Origin: Pyrrhosoma nymphula
Lineage: Eukaryota; Arthropoda; Insecta; Odonata; Coenagrionidae
DNA length: 64,000 nucleotides
Direction: 5' to 3'
Assembly (NCBI GenBank): GCA_963573305.1
Contig: OY754327.1
Span: 138,982,855 to 139,046,854, forward strand
The translations under genes and the position numbers were made by a program. Below the pieces are notes generated by a model. The model was not told where the DNA came from. It worked only from the letters and a program-made list of their open reading frames with translations, and made no database searches. Below, in pieces: positions 9,391 to 24,300 of this stretch (position 1 is the first letter of the stretch; every line of letters starts with the position of its first letter).

Positions 9391-12300
9391 GTAAGTATGC
9401 TTAATAGTTATGGCAAGGAATTTCTGTGAGAATTATAATTGTTAGAAATGATTTGTGATATTTTTTTAGACAATTTTATGTCATTAATTTGTTCAAGTCA
9501 CTCAACTACAAGGCATAATTCCACTGAGAAAATATGACATTTACCTACAAATAAAATCTAGGAGTATTCTAACTGGTGAAACACTAATGCCACAAACTAA
9601 TTTACTATCACCACATGTCCACCCTAAAACCTTGACAATTTTGTCAGAGCTCTCTAACATGGAAATTTTCTGGAATATAGGAGGCGAATATTAGTCATTA
9701 AGACAAAAATATAGTAAGAAATGAAAGAAGGAAAGGGATATGGGGAGGGATATTGGTGGTGAGAAAAAATTGGAGGTGAAAAATAAAAAAGATATGGAAG
9801 ATGATAATTCCATGACAAATATCAAATAATAGAGTCTACTAAAATGTAGTCGATGCTTTCCATTTTTGGGAATTTGCATTAGAATGCGAGGCAATTGATA
9901 GTATCGTACTATCCGCAACCTTGATTTAATGCAATAACTGGCTGTCGGTGGCAATCATCCCATAGGTGAGCTTAACAAATGCATACGTACAGCCGGCATT
10001 TGCCAGCTGCTGCCTTCGACAGTCAGCCATCTCTGTACATAAATAGGAGGAAGAGATTTTCTCACCAGAATCAAGGATCATAGCAGATGGTTAAATAATG
10101 GTGACCATTGTTCATTGCTATCAAAATATCATCCAGACACCTCTACCAGTTCAAGCCGGAATTGCACACTGAAAGAAAATGCCATCAGCCAGACATTAGG
10201 GAACTGTGGGAGATTGTGCAAAATGACCATGGTTTCCTATATTATCAACTGTTTCACAACCTCTACCCCCTGCTCTCTATCCCATTTAAATAAAACAACG
10301 GTTACCACCTCCCTAACATTCATCACGACACCTTTCAAGGACAAACCTATAGTATACTCCTCTATTTGTCATTCACCCCCTGTCCCTCTGAATACCACCC
10401 TGTACTCCACTACCCCCCTCCCCTCTTGTTACTCTTTATTATGTGTAATTCCATATTTAAAAAGTTTTTTCAGTTACTCCTGATAATGGCTTTGTAAGAA
10501 GTGTTGTGTAAATAAGTTTTATATGATAAATGGAATGCTATTTAATGTGGCGATGCCTATACAGAACTTGGGCAATAATCTTATTTACCCCGTCATTGTT
10601 CTTATAATTTTCCTGTTTAGCTAACTATCATTTATGAAAATTCAGAATGCAAGCATTGTAGCGGGTATCATTGTTCCATATGTTTCCCTTAGTGAATTTG
10701 TACTTTGTATATTCCTCCGTTTTTATTTCTGACCATGGTTTCGAATATTATTGTCATTATAAGACATGGCATTTCTCTGGCATTATCCTGTGGAAATCTT
10801 TGATGTTCTTCATATTCAAATAAGTAATAAACTATGTATGCATGGAAGATTGGGTGAAGTTTGAGTGAGTGTGATTGCCTTTCAGAAACTCGGTACCGCA
10901 AATAAGAAACTTAACACATTCCCAATGTAGGCCTTTTTAGTAGATAGGTATGTAAATTTTCATGAAAAATGAAATTTAATTTTTCATTTTATTTTAAGAA
11001 TCAAAGTTTCCCTAAACTAAAGCATTATTATTTTTATAATATTTTTTAATCTGGTGCTGGAGTGTTGTCTGTTATCCACAGACATGTCAGATAATAAGTT
11101 TTTATTGTCCTGCATTCTCTCAAAAAGCTGCCCCAAAGATTGCCCTTCATTGAAGAGTGTTTTTTACATTACAATAAACTTCCTCAACCTGAGATAAGGT
11201 AATCAACAATAATAAACCAAAGAAAAAAAGATGAAAAATAACTTGCCAATGGAAAATAATTTCACCTTTAAGGCACAAACAATTTGTAGGAAGAAGTGGG
11301 ACCTTTTTTCAGAATCAATTGTATGATCTAAGACTTTCATAGTGATTAGGACAATATAAAAATTTCATGAAGAAGTTGCTATCTGATCTTAGAATTTGCA
11401 CATTTTGTATAACTTAGCAGAAAAATGTAGATTTTCATCTTTTCTTAGGAAAAAATCATGGATGGCACAACATATTGGCAAAGTTGACACCGGCACCATG
11501 GAGATGACAGGAAGAAAAAATAATGAAAAATACTAAATCGAGAAAAAAAATGTAATAAAGCAGCAATACAAAAATCAAATGTTTAAAATGCGGTCCAAGT
11601 CTATTTAAAAGATTCATTATGGGGAATTTACGAAATAAATAATCCTAGAGCTATTTAGGCGTCGCGTGTGTAAGAAAAAGCAGAAAATTTGGTTTCTGCT
11701 ACCTCGGCCAGTAATGGGATAACTTCTAAAAATATCCGCTAGATGAGTAAAAAAATCGTACCATTCATGACATCTAGCGATGAAATATGGAACTACGAGT
11801 AAAAGCAGTTGACGCGACGAGTAAATTTGGTCAGAACTGGAATGGAAGAGCAATTCCGTGGCAGGATGAGTTAACTCGGCTGCGTCAAAAAAGGATCCAC
11901 CACTTTGGACGAGTAAACTTGGCCGTGTCAGGGAAGGGGTTCAGTTATCTAATGGTTAATGCTGTTGGAAAATACGCGGTACACAGTAAGAACTACACCC
12001 TTCTTTAACAATAGCACTTTGCACAGAAGACACCTTAAGACTGTTGGGGGTTGTTTCCTACCAGGTCAAACTCTCCATTTCCCCCGACGTTTTGATGAAT
12101 GAATTCATCATCCTCATGCCCTGAGGATGATGAACGACTAGTTCATCAAAGCGTCGGCAGAAATGGAGAGTTAGACCCGGTCAGAATGGTTTACTTTTGT
12201 GGACATCTTATGATTGTTTGAAGACTCAAATTTAAGCATGAAATACAAATTATGTAATACCTTTGTAAAACCTTATTTGTACTTACGTATTAGATCCCAA

Positions 12301-15300
12301 AAATATGGGCTTAATACATATGAATGGTGGATTTGATGCTATCTGAGCAGTTTTTATTACTAATAAATCATTGCAAATACTTATATGCCATTGTTCAGAG
12401 CCCTTTTGTAATGGTAGAGTCTAGTAAGTGCACCATTTATGAGTCTCATCTGTGGGGAAATGGAAGGCACTTTGCTGAGTTACAAATTTGGGTTGGCTAT
12501 CTTGTACTCTCCCCTAGCTTTATTCTTTTTTTCTGCATCCTGTGGAGACTAGTTACAGACTACAGATAGAAAACAAGGCTTGCTCAAGATCTCGTTTTGC
12601 TCATTTTGTGGTAAGAAACGAGTTACAGGCTTGCCCCCCTTGTTTCACTTATTTTGGTTGGTTAACCTCACTTTTCTAACCAGTGTACCATATTCACAGA
12701 TAGTTGTGGCATTATAAATTTTTAGAGCTGAGATTTGAACTCACAAAAGTAATACTTGCATATGCATATTTCGATCCCTGAGTTTTTGCCTAAAATTTTG
12801 GAATCATAAGTTCTAACTTCTGAAGTAGAGATGGGTAAATTACGGTAATTTTCAAAAATTACCATAATCTTCTGGTAATTTTAAGCAATTAATAGTTTTT
12901 GTAGGATTAAATAAAAAGCCAATAGCAATAAGAAGGAAATAGCAATGTTTAAACTATACCAATTACAGCATTAATCTATCAGAAATTAAAAAATTGTGAA
13001 AAAAATATGGGAGCATTACAAAATTTGGCTGTCTTTTGTAATAGAATGAAGAATTTTCTAATATTCTCATAATTACTCTATAATGTAATAATTTAAGTAA
13101 AATATTCCAAAAATGAGTTGTACATGCCTCAATTTATAATTAAAAACGTAGGAAATGTGTGTGGACATTGCTTAAAATAACATGTTTGGAATTTATCAGT
13201 ATGAAAAATTATTTCATGCAGGTGAATTTTTCTGAAAATTACCGAAAATTAAGGTGATTTCCTGGGATTGCAGTAAATTTTTAAAAATACCACGGTAGTT
13301 ATGATATTTTCCTATCTCTGAAGAGTAGTTACTTCATCACTGGCTTTGTCACCCACTGGTTGCCTCTAGCTTTACACAAAATGACCTGCAAGCATTGGCC
13401 ACCTGAGTATGAGAGAGGTTCCTTTCCAGCATTCAGGAAATGTGATCCCCTGCTGAACCAGCAGTCTGTGTCTACACATTAACCCTCTTAGTGTAATGGG
13501 CCGATATATTAGCTTTTGGATCTCGGGTGAAAAGTGCGGTGGGCCGATATATCGGCTCGCAAATATAATATTATTCAACCTTATAACACTGAAATAATTA
13601 CATTTCTTTTTTGACAATCTAAAAGAATAGTATGTATCAATATTAATTAATTCAATTTATTTAAAATGAAAAAAAAACACCTATGGCTGTTTTAAACAAT
13701 TATGTACTTCATAACGTTTTTTTCCTAACGTAATACATTTTATTAATTTACCCTTCGCATTTCTCGCAAGTACAACTGCAGCACTGCAAGGGTGCAGTTG
13801 TACTTGAGCAATGCTGTATTTTTTGACCCTTATCCTTAGTTATATAAGTGCTGTGCATTAGTTAACAACAAAATTATTTTTTGTGAGATAATAAAAAATG
13901 TTCTTACTGAGTTTCTTAAACATTGATGAGCATGGTGGTTTCCTATACTCCTAACTAAAATAAGATGCTCAACTCCAAGAAACACCCAACCTTTTCTAGT
14001 ATCACTGATAAAAGTTAATTAAGAAATAAATTAACCTAAACTATATGAGTCCTTACGGCTGTAAGTTGTACACTGATACAGGGGCTGCATATAACTTGTG
14101 GTGTTGTCCGGAAGGTAAAGAATTCGAATGCATAATAATTAGAGTGAGATTCATGGTTGTGAGCAGCACACTGATCCAAGAAAAGCAGAATACATATTTC
14201 GATTCCGACCAGGCATCTTTCTTTCAAAATTTAAGAATTACTCACAAAATAATTTAGGGGTCATCCAAGCTTTTTTGTAAGCTATATAATTACTGGGAAG
14301 GGTTTGAACTCTTTTGATGAATTGAGGATACTAAGTTTTCTGACCACCAGAGGCTATTACTTCTCACTGCCAGTGTACTATATCTAGCGGATTGGGCTGG
14401 ATGACCAATCGCCATTCTGGTGTTTTCTTACTTATAGAACTCACCGCAGCTAACGCTAGTGATTAAATGATGTTTCGCATTCCGTTTTCTACCCATTAGC
14501 CTATACATGACTATGGGGCCGGAAGCTACCCAATTCCACGACCCTTCTTTCCCTATCCTTTTTCCTTCCTATTCCCCGCAACCTTCCGTTCCCCGGCCAT
14601 GAGCGGAAGCTCGCATGCCGGGTGGAGGGTGGAGCCCTGCCTTGGAAGACCCGCTTATACACTGCCAGTCTACTATCTGGCTAAACATTGTAGAATATTC
14701 CACTTGCATCCATGGTAAAAATATCCTCAAAAATCTGTTGGTGTTTGATCGCCATTTTTCATCAGCCTCTAAGTCACCTGATGACCCTTCCCCACTCATG
14801 TGTGACACAATATCATGCCTCTTTTTATATATTTGCAACCACCCACTGGTGCATTTATATTCTTTGCCTAATTTAAGAGTCATAATTTTGGCCTTTTCTT
14901 TCACTAAAGACCCCGATAAAGGAATATTATTTGTCCTGCATCGAAAAAACCACTCAAACTCTCTACCTCTTCGTATTTACCTCCCTGTATTCCCTTCTTC
15001 CTACCATCATCCTTTACACTGTCTAGTTGTGCTTCAGTTGCATTGCGATTTTTAATAAACGTCAACATTTTTGAAAGCGAGTACTAAAGTATTTTGCGAT
15101 TAATATTTTGGTTTTCACTCCATGATCTACCTCACAAACTTGTTGAACTTGAATTGAACTTCTCTGTAATAGTCAGTTCCTTGTATTTTCTCTGTGAAGA
15201 CATCCCTAATCCTACCTTCCGTGAACACGGATTTGACCTATAGTGGAGGAATGCTATAGGTGAAATATGAAGCTAAAGCATTGTGCCAGGTGCATAAAAC

Positions 15301-18300
15301 AACACAATTTAGAAAATCAGCACTGTGCTTATTTACCCGAATACCATTAAAAATTTTCTTCCATCTTATATGTATGGAGCTAAATACTAACATGAAATGC
15401 TTGTTTTATGGTTAAAATCACTGTGAGGCAATGAAAATCCCTGGCCAATCCTTTGCTGTCAAAACTATATGCTTCGTTTTTTCCTTCACCGTACCTTCAG
15501 AGGACTCCTTTTGTCAAGTGGTCACAGTGACTTTCTTGGTGATGGTCTAGTGTTGAAGCCTTCCAACATCCAGCCAGAGAGTGTGGGAGGAGGAGATATT
15601 CGGGAGCGAGAAAGGGGAATGCATAAGTCTGCTGGCATGAATGCCCCGAAAAATGCAATCCAGGAACAGAATGGCCGAGAAGTGCGAGTACTCTTAGGAT
15701 ACTCGATTGGCAGTAAACAGCTGCGTGTGTGTGGTGCACCGTAAACATAAGCAAATGTTCACAATAGCTTGGTAATACCAAATTAAGAAGTTACTTATGC
15801 TAAAGAAAGGGGGAACAAATGTACCTTGACTTTGAAACAAACACTCACAAACTGTCCAAAGGATAACTATTAATAATGTAATATCTCAATGAATGATTTC
15901 CAAATGAATGATACATTGGAAGTCACAGGACTGCATGATGACTTCGAATTTCGTTGTAGGCACATTTCGATTAATCCATGCGATCTAGTATGCAATGACC
16001 GTTTGACTCGGGGACTCCTTGAAATTTTATTTAATTGACATTTCGAAATAAGAGAGTTCAAAGTAACAAGGTTTTATTGTACATATATTGGCCAGTATTT
16101 TATGAATAAAAATATTTATTTGTCAGTTAATTACCTTCATTGTCCCACATAAATGCATTATTTTACGCCATTGAATTTTCGTGTTTCTGACTAATATTTG
16201 AAAAATTAACCTAAGTAATATAAATATTTAAGTTTTTAAAAATTTAAAACTTTGTTGAAAGATATTGAATGACCCTGGATGTTTTGGCACACCCTACCTG
16301 TAATTTGTTGGTGGTAAAAGGGTTGATGATAATGGTGTGTTGTTTAGTGTTTTAGTGAGCCTAAGTACTCAAGTTAGTGAAAGAACTGTCAGTTCCAAAA
16401 AAACCGTATTATCTTTTTATTCTGAAACTTGTGGCTAATTATGCTATAGGTAGATATCTTTTAATATCAGTGTGGTTAGGAAATCTTACTGTTGTGCACA
16501 AATGCTTAGTTTATCACAGTATGAAAAAGGATGATTTTTCTGCTCAAGCATATTTATTGTAACATATTTCAAAAGCCAAATAGGCGAATTTCTATGGTAG
16601 ATGAATGAAATTATATGTTAAAATAATAATTCACTATCTACTTTTGCCTTGATGGAATCATGATCCCCACTTATTTTACTCTTGTTTCATGATCAGGAAT
16701 GATCTTCAATAGGATCTTTTGACATTCGGCTTAAGCTGTAGTATCCTTCTAAATTTTTTGAAAATTGAATGAATGCTTCCATTAAATGTTATTTATCTCC
16801 TGGTGCATTATGTTATTGTATGGTGCTTGCCAGTATTTGTATGTTATTGATGATTTTATGCAGAGCATTGACTACTTCTTATTTTTTTATTAGGAAAATC
16901 ATATTAGTGAGCTGAATTCCCTATTTGCTAAGGTGGATGAGAGGAGAAGGGTATGTCTATTTGTACTTTGAATTTATGTTAATGGATTTTTTAAAATCTT
17001 GCTCAAATTACCTTTGTGCAGCAATAGTCTATAGTGCTACTTATGTGTTTGTGGTATGCTAATTGGATTTAAGCATATGTGGTTTCTCCTGCCCTCTGAC
17101 CTTAATGCTGTTAACTGTGACTACAAAAGATTGTACAGCTAGATATTGATACTTTCAAATTTTTTCTTGTCATTGTTAATCCCCCCAAATTCTTTCTTGT
17201 TATTGTTAATCCCTCCAAATCCTTTCTTGTTATTGTTAATCTTGTTGCTGTAGGTATTAACAAAATTCTTTAATTACATTTACTGGACAGTGTTAATGTC
17301 ATTTTAAACATCTTTTAAAAGCAAAAAAATTGAAAAATTTATATGTCCTCTACACATTCAAACATGTCACACAAAGTAATACCATCCATTAACCAGTTAT
17401 ACAATTAACTAAGCATCCCTGGCATGCACAGCATTTTTGCTTTTTATTTTGATTTATTATATCACTTCACTGTCCGACCATGTATATGTGGAATCATGTA
17501 ATTCTAATTTTCTGTAACTCAGGGACTCACTGTACAATGCTGTCATTTGCACATGTGAATAGCCTGCAGCAGGAAAACCTATTTTGTGGTCAAAATGTAG
17601 CTATTTTGTAGACTATAATACAGTGTTGGGTGTGAGCAGAAATAGGCATAAGAGTGGGAATGGTCAGAATAAGGGAGGGAGTGCTACTTGTTGGTGAATG
17701 GGGATCCATGGATCCAAAGAGTGAATGTTGGGATAGTCGGCACTCTAATTTATAAATATACCCTTTAAACTCTTTCAATAGGTATCTAACAGAGTATCTG
17801 TTTACTTCTCTCTTAAGCTTTTTCTGTATCAAGGTACTTAAATGGTTCAGTGTCCATTTATTTGCAAGTTGGTGAAAATCATGAATTTAGTATTGTTTGA
17901 TATTTTCTGATGCTTTAAAACTTGCTCAATATTTTTCAGACCCACAGATTTCTATTTGAGAAAATATAATTTATAATAATGTATGAAGTGTTGTTAGTAA
18001 TGCATAAAACATCTATGCAACTATTTTCAATTGAATCAACTTTCATAAATATTTTTTATTTTCAGAAAAGAGATGTTCCTGATTATTTGTGTGGAAAAAT
18101 CAGTTTTGAAATTCTTCGAGAACCAGTTGTGACTCCCAGTGGAATAACATATGAGAGGAAGGACATTGAGGAGCATCTGCAGGTATGTCTTGTGTATCCT
18201 TCCTTTTTAACTTTATAATCGTAATATGTCATTTCCTTGACCAATTATTTTGCTGTACTGGCCTGGGCTTTGTGGATAATTCTTTGTAACTGGTCAACTC

Positions 18301-21300
18301 AGCATCGTAATGGGGAACATGCGTAATTTTTTATAACCACTTATATCCGAAGGACACTATCTAAAATGGATGTAGCGAAAATTTCACAGATGGCAAGCGG
18401 TTTTTTACCGAGATATCAGTCTTTAAAAATAATTCTTTCTCGCCATCTTGAAAACAATACGTCATCGGGGAATGGACGCGTGACGTCACGGAACGGTATC
18501 GCTAGAGATTGTTTACCTTCTGACGAGAAAGTAGGCGGATGTTATTGATATGGAGCAAGCATTTGGCGTAAATGATTGTATTTATTTCATATTTACTGAT
18601 ATTCACTAATCTTACTTGATCATTTCATTTGAGCAGAATGTATCTAAACGAGAAAAAACCGGGAAAGTTATATAAACCCTGCATCGTGCCTTGTTGCTCA
18701 AATACCTCAACTTCCACGCCGGAAAAGGTTTTTATTTACGTCCCGAAAGACTCGAAGAAGAGGAGAAAATGGTTGATAGCCTGCAGAAGAGACGGAAATT
18801 CTCTCTCTAAATTTTCGACGGCTTATTGCTGCGAAGATCATTTCAACGTAAGTGCCGGTCCCACGTATTGCAAACCTTATTTTTGTGAGGTAAAAAATGT
18901 TATAATTGAGCCAAATTATGTTATTGCCACGTAATATAAATTATAAAGTGAAAAACTATCACATAAAAGGCACAATATTATTTATGAACGGAAAGTTATG
19001 ACGTGTTTTCAACAAAAGTATTATTATTTAAGTATTCTACCGCCTAAGGTACGTTTACATGGACCTTGTATACTTCCCTTTTTCAATTCATCCATATATA
19101 TCCATAAGTAGAATGAAAGGGAATAAACCTTATATGAATTGAAAAGGGAAGTATATAAGCTGAATGTAAGCCTACCTTAATATATTTAATACAACTTACG
19201 TCTCTAAAGTCACAGGGAAAGTAAATTTCCAAGCTTTGAACGTTATTTATATGCGAGCAGTAACATTTATGGCTTTGAAAATCGTTAGATAACTCATGAA
19301 ATACCTATTATATCTCACTATTAGTTCATGATTTGTCTGTTACACGTTTTTACCATTAGTTTGCAAACTATAATTGATATAGAGTAAGGGTATACGTAAG
19401 GTTGTAGGCCTCGATGAGATCTATAAAACACCGTCAACAGATTGGAGGTGAGAATGTTAGTTTAGAAGGTTTCGCCGAGAAACCGGGTCTTCGGAGTTGG
19501 GCATTCGCCGTCATTAATGAAAATTTAGGGAGAAAAATAAAGCAAAAAAAGTTTTAAAACGTATTGCGATGGAGAACCTAAAATTTCCAAAGATGTTAGC
19601 GAAACTTGCTATGAAAAAAAGAAGAAAAATTAATTCCCATTACTGGATTCGAACTTCCGACCTTAAACTCCAACACCCACAACCTTACCCCTACGCCACC
19701 GGCTATTTGGGAGATTAAATGGAAAATTTCTGTTATATTACGCATTTCTTGTATCTGCCTATCATAATTTTCTATTTCAGATGATTGTTTAATGGTTATC
19801 GTGAGGTCTATGAAGAAGCAAAAGGTATACATCTATAGGAAATGTTAATGGCTACACAATGAAGTAGTCGAAAAAGGACAGATACTAACCGTTTAGGAGT
19901 AATTGACGACTAACCGCAGGCTTGCGCGTCCCAGAGGACGAAAAATCTGAACTTGGGGGATTGAGAGGTAACTCTTCGGGGTAGCAAAACGAAAAAGACA
20001 TCAAAATTTACGCCATTTCAATAGCTACTAGAGGAATTCGTAACATTGGAAATACATTTCATACTTTAATAACTAAATACTGAAAGCCGAAATCTACAAT
20101 ACAGCAAATATACTGCTTTGCCATTGACTTCCCTAATATAGTCTTCAATAAAAATGTAGGTAATATGAATAAAGATTTATATCTATTCAATAGAGGGGGA
20201 AACATTACGACTGCATGGGTTAAGTTTCGGTAATAAGGAAATTTGAAAATCAATAGATTCAGAATATGAGACACATTGAGTTTGCTACATATTAATGCAA
20301 AACTTAACATGCCGACTCGTATTTTTGGCGACTGAAGCCGTTGCGATAATTTAGAATTATTTAGACATTAATCATACTTGAAAGCTGTTTGTAAATCAGT
20401 TTATTTTTCCATAGTTGTATTTTAACAACAAAGCTGCTGATATAAGAGAACCGCATAATGTGTCGCATGAAAAGTTAGGTATTAATAAAATTATGGGCAG
20501 ATGATAATTTACCGCAGTCACGCATCTCGGCAGCGACGAAACAATCGCTGTTTTTCAGGAAGGCGGCCACCATAAGTGAGTCAATCATCGGTAAATTATC
20601 CGACTGTGCCTTCTTGAATCCCACTTCAGTCATTTCTTCTATCGAGAAATTACCAGAATAATTTTAATAGCGAATTTGCTTCGATAACTTCAACAAGGCG
20701 CCTATCTCTGCAGCTGCGAGGACTTCAGTCCCGTTCGGTGACGTCAAGCCAATGAGAAAGCGTTTCGAGTCACGTGACTTTCGTTGATTTTTGCTAACTT
20801 TTAATTAGCTTTTTACAGCATTTGTAATTGACGGAGACAGCTTTGGCTTACATATTCGGATTCGTGAGAAAATTCTCTACATAGTGGGCTACAGTAACGG
20901 GAGAAACAAATTCCATGCATGTTCCTCATTGGTTTGTAATTATGAGTCTGATAGGTAAGTAATCTGCAAGAGGCCTGGAATACCTGGAAATGTCATGGCA
21001 GAGTGGGAATCTTGTTGGTGGCACTTAGCAGGGTCAGCAGCAGAGGAGGGATAAGCGATTAAACCCTGATAGCACTGTTAAAGGTCATGTATGCTGTTTA
21101 GCCCCTTATCCTTGCCCCAAGCTCAGTGGAATTAGGTACCTTAATTTGAAGGGTGCCATCTACCTGTAAAAATCTCTTCCACTCAGTAATAATACTTACA
21201 TGGAAGAGGTAATCAGTAAATAATATTCAGTAAAACATCCATACACGAATTTGTTGGGACCGGAAAAATCATGACTACGATGTAGGGGGTTTCGATGTAT

Positions 21301-24300
21301 GGAGGTGGTGTGCAGGTTGCGTCTCCACAGGGGCATCCAAGTGTTCCGTGTGCTTTACGATGCAAGTCGAGTAAATATCTCAATCTTGCTTTATTCACCA
21401 TTAAAACCTTTCCTAGAGTGAGTAAATATCTATGTTCATGACCAGAATATACTAAATATTGATAAATGACGATGGAAGTTAGGTGGGGCGATTTAATTAT
21501 CACGAGTAAAAACGTGGCAGTCGGCAATGCACTGAGGTCACAAAGGCAATTCAGGTGATAATGCATTGACGATGCTGTTAACGCGTGTAAGAGGTGCACC
21601 CTTGTAAGTGGCGCACACCTCTTTTTATGCGTTGAAGTTGATGAAAAAATTTTGGGGCTTTTTTTTCTCCTATTGCGAGGTGTTGCGGGCCTAACTTCGA
21701 ATTTTCAGCCATTATCAAAGCCGCTTGTGATATTCTCTTATAATTTATGCGGCATTTTTCATAGGCATATATGGACCTCGGAGGTAAGTATTCACTTGTA
21801 GCCTTAGCCCTACAATGCTTGCATTGTTTATTGTCCTTAGGAATGAGTGGAGTAATTGATATTCATTAAAACAAAACAAATCCGACCTCGCTACAATTTG
21901 TGTTTTGTTGGTAAGTGCGGACAATCGCACCGAGCTATGATTTTTAATTCCGAATCCCCCCACCGTTTTCCTAATGCACAAGTCAGTCGCTATAAGTCGC
22001 CTTTTAAAACGTGGTTAACTTTTACAAATTATATTTTGCTGTAAACGATGATGAGTGGGAATGCAAACACGTGAAATGCAAAATACCCAAGCGTCAGCCG
22101 CATAATAAACGAACGATAAGGCGTAGATACGACATAAAAACTTGAAAAAATCAAACTTTGAAAGAAATCATAACTGTATTTGGAATTTAAAGCATTTATT
22201 ATTTCAACATGGTCCAACAAATATCTTCAATGAATGACAAAATAAAAAAATTTCATGATTTACATAAAAACGGCTTACTTACTAGTGAGACAGGTGTCAC
22301 AGTATGGCGGCACGCGTGCGCATGTTCTGTCACAGCTCGTAGATTTTCCCCGAAAAGACCTTCTGTCCCTATTGGTATGGAATAGTGCAACCTTATCCTT
22401 CCTCCATCTTCTAATGCACGATTCCGGCACATCATGCCTTAGTCCGGCAGCGCAGTTTCCTACTTCCTCAGCGTCTTCGTGAGGCTACCGTGGGAGCTTA
22501 TTGGGGCTACGGAAGTAGCTTCGTGACATTTACAGAATATGGGTGGGAGCTTAATAAGCTACCGGTAGCTTCTGCTTGCACTTTCTCCGGTAGCTTCCAT
22601 GGTAGAGAATACCGATGGGAGCAAATAGCTTCTTGAAGCATCTTTCTGCCAGAAAGCTCTGATGCTCCGAGTTAGAGAATAGGCCCTCAGAAATCTTCTC
22701 AGATTACCTTTCTGTATTGGGTTATGGCTGGCCAGCTGGCACTGGTATTCCCCCCTCCCCTCTTGGTGCATTACTCATCCACCCAACTACCACCTGGCTC
22801 AGCTAACGCGGAGCGGAGCTTTGGCTTCCCTTTCACGTTCCTTATTGTGGGAACCGTCAGAGTTGACGGTTCCCACCATAAGAAACGTGTAAACGAGCCT
22901 TCACCGAGCCAGAGTGTCAAGTTTCCTTCATGCCCTCTGCTCTGTAGGTCTCGGATGTGAACATTTTCGAAGCCCGGAGCGGAAGGGTTAAGACGCGGTT
23001 CTACTTCCTGCTTATTACGTAAATGTTGATGGAAAAATTACCTGTAAATGCAGAATGCTACGTTTTTTTTCTCAATAATTCATTCTAGAGGGGAACTTTT
23101 CATGTTTTGGGCCCAAGTGCAGACTTCGTTGTACGGAGTTTTCGTAGTTAGAGAGGTTCGTTACGGGAGGTTTTTTTGTGTGCATTGTCCATTGGAAGGG
23201 TCCGGGACCAGGCCAATGACTTCGAAATAGGGAGGTTTCCTTAAAATTTTGCTTTATGGGTTTTCGTTGTATAGAGGTTTTACTGTACATCTACACAATA
23301 CCCTGCAAGCCACCTCAAGGGTGTGTGGGGAGGGTGGTTAGTCAGAATAATCAGCCTTAACCCTTCAACAACGAGCGACGTAGTCACTACGTCGGTCACG
23401 AACTTCACATGCCTTCGAGCGACGTAGTGACTACTTCGCGGCGATTCCATTTAAAATCAGTGGAAAACCAGCGGTTCCCTTTGAATCTCCTCCGACCTAC
23501 GAGATGGGATTCATTTAATACTCCTTCGGGCTTGAAGGGTTAATGGTAAATATTGAAAATCAAAGTTGAGATTATGATCTTATTTTCTTTGACTCATGCA
23601 AAAATTGTAAAGTGAGAACCACCTTATTCCCTCAGAACTCCAAGTGCAGGTGGCTTCCCTTATACCAAACAGGGGAGAAGGGGCTTTATTGAAATGTGAA
23701 TGTTAGTTGCTTTCATGGAGGGGCATCATACGGCATGTTACATGGCTGCCTATTCTGAATTTAAAAATTTATATTTTTTATCAGATGTCATTGACCAATG
23801 CAAATGGAAATTTGACTTTTTCTACATTTATGTTACTTACTGGTATTAACTATAATAATCATTGTAACCAAACAACCATAACCAAATCCAGAAATAAATC
23901 GCAAATCAGATAAATAATAGAAATATCATAATAAACCACGGTATAACAATAGATAACCAAGGATGCCTAATAAAATCAATATTGACATCGGAGTAGTTAA
24001 GGACGACAAAAATAAATGAATAAGTAACAATCAGTAACGGGGGACACTTAATGAAGAAACATAACAATAGAGATAAGTGGAGGTTCTAAGATCAGAAAGG
24101 CATGCGGAGAGAAAAAGCAAAAAGTCTGGAGATAAGACGGTGGGAAGCAGGGACTAGGCAGCACCCAGGAGCAGTACGAAACTTAATAAAAAGGCCGGGA
24201 AGGATTCGGGCCCAAGAGAAAAGTGAGGAGAAGAAATCCAGAGAATGATAAGTGTAGCCTTAAAAAAAGTAAAGGAAAGATTGAAAGAAAGAACTATAAT

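Larger units (their letters stand above)
9391..16893 (+). other. STUB1 intron, 7.5 kb
   Basis: Donor GTAAGT at 9391, acceptor TTTTTTTATTAG at 16893. Apart from the remnants listed separately (PLE fragment, PLE hairpin, small hAT-like MITE, hairpins, flanked insertion, pogo-type fragment) the sequence is AT-rich without recognised content, notably 9400-10100, 10560-12050, 13810-14280, 15070-16890. A 91-residue plus-strand frame near 15469-15744 shows no known domain and no homologous context. Confidence 0.6.

Noticed and set aside
21213..21599. Minus-strand 128-residue frame as a gene
   Set aside because: No recognisable domain, no splice or promoter context, and AT-rich composition.
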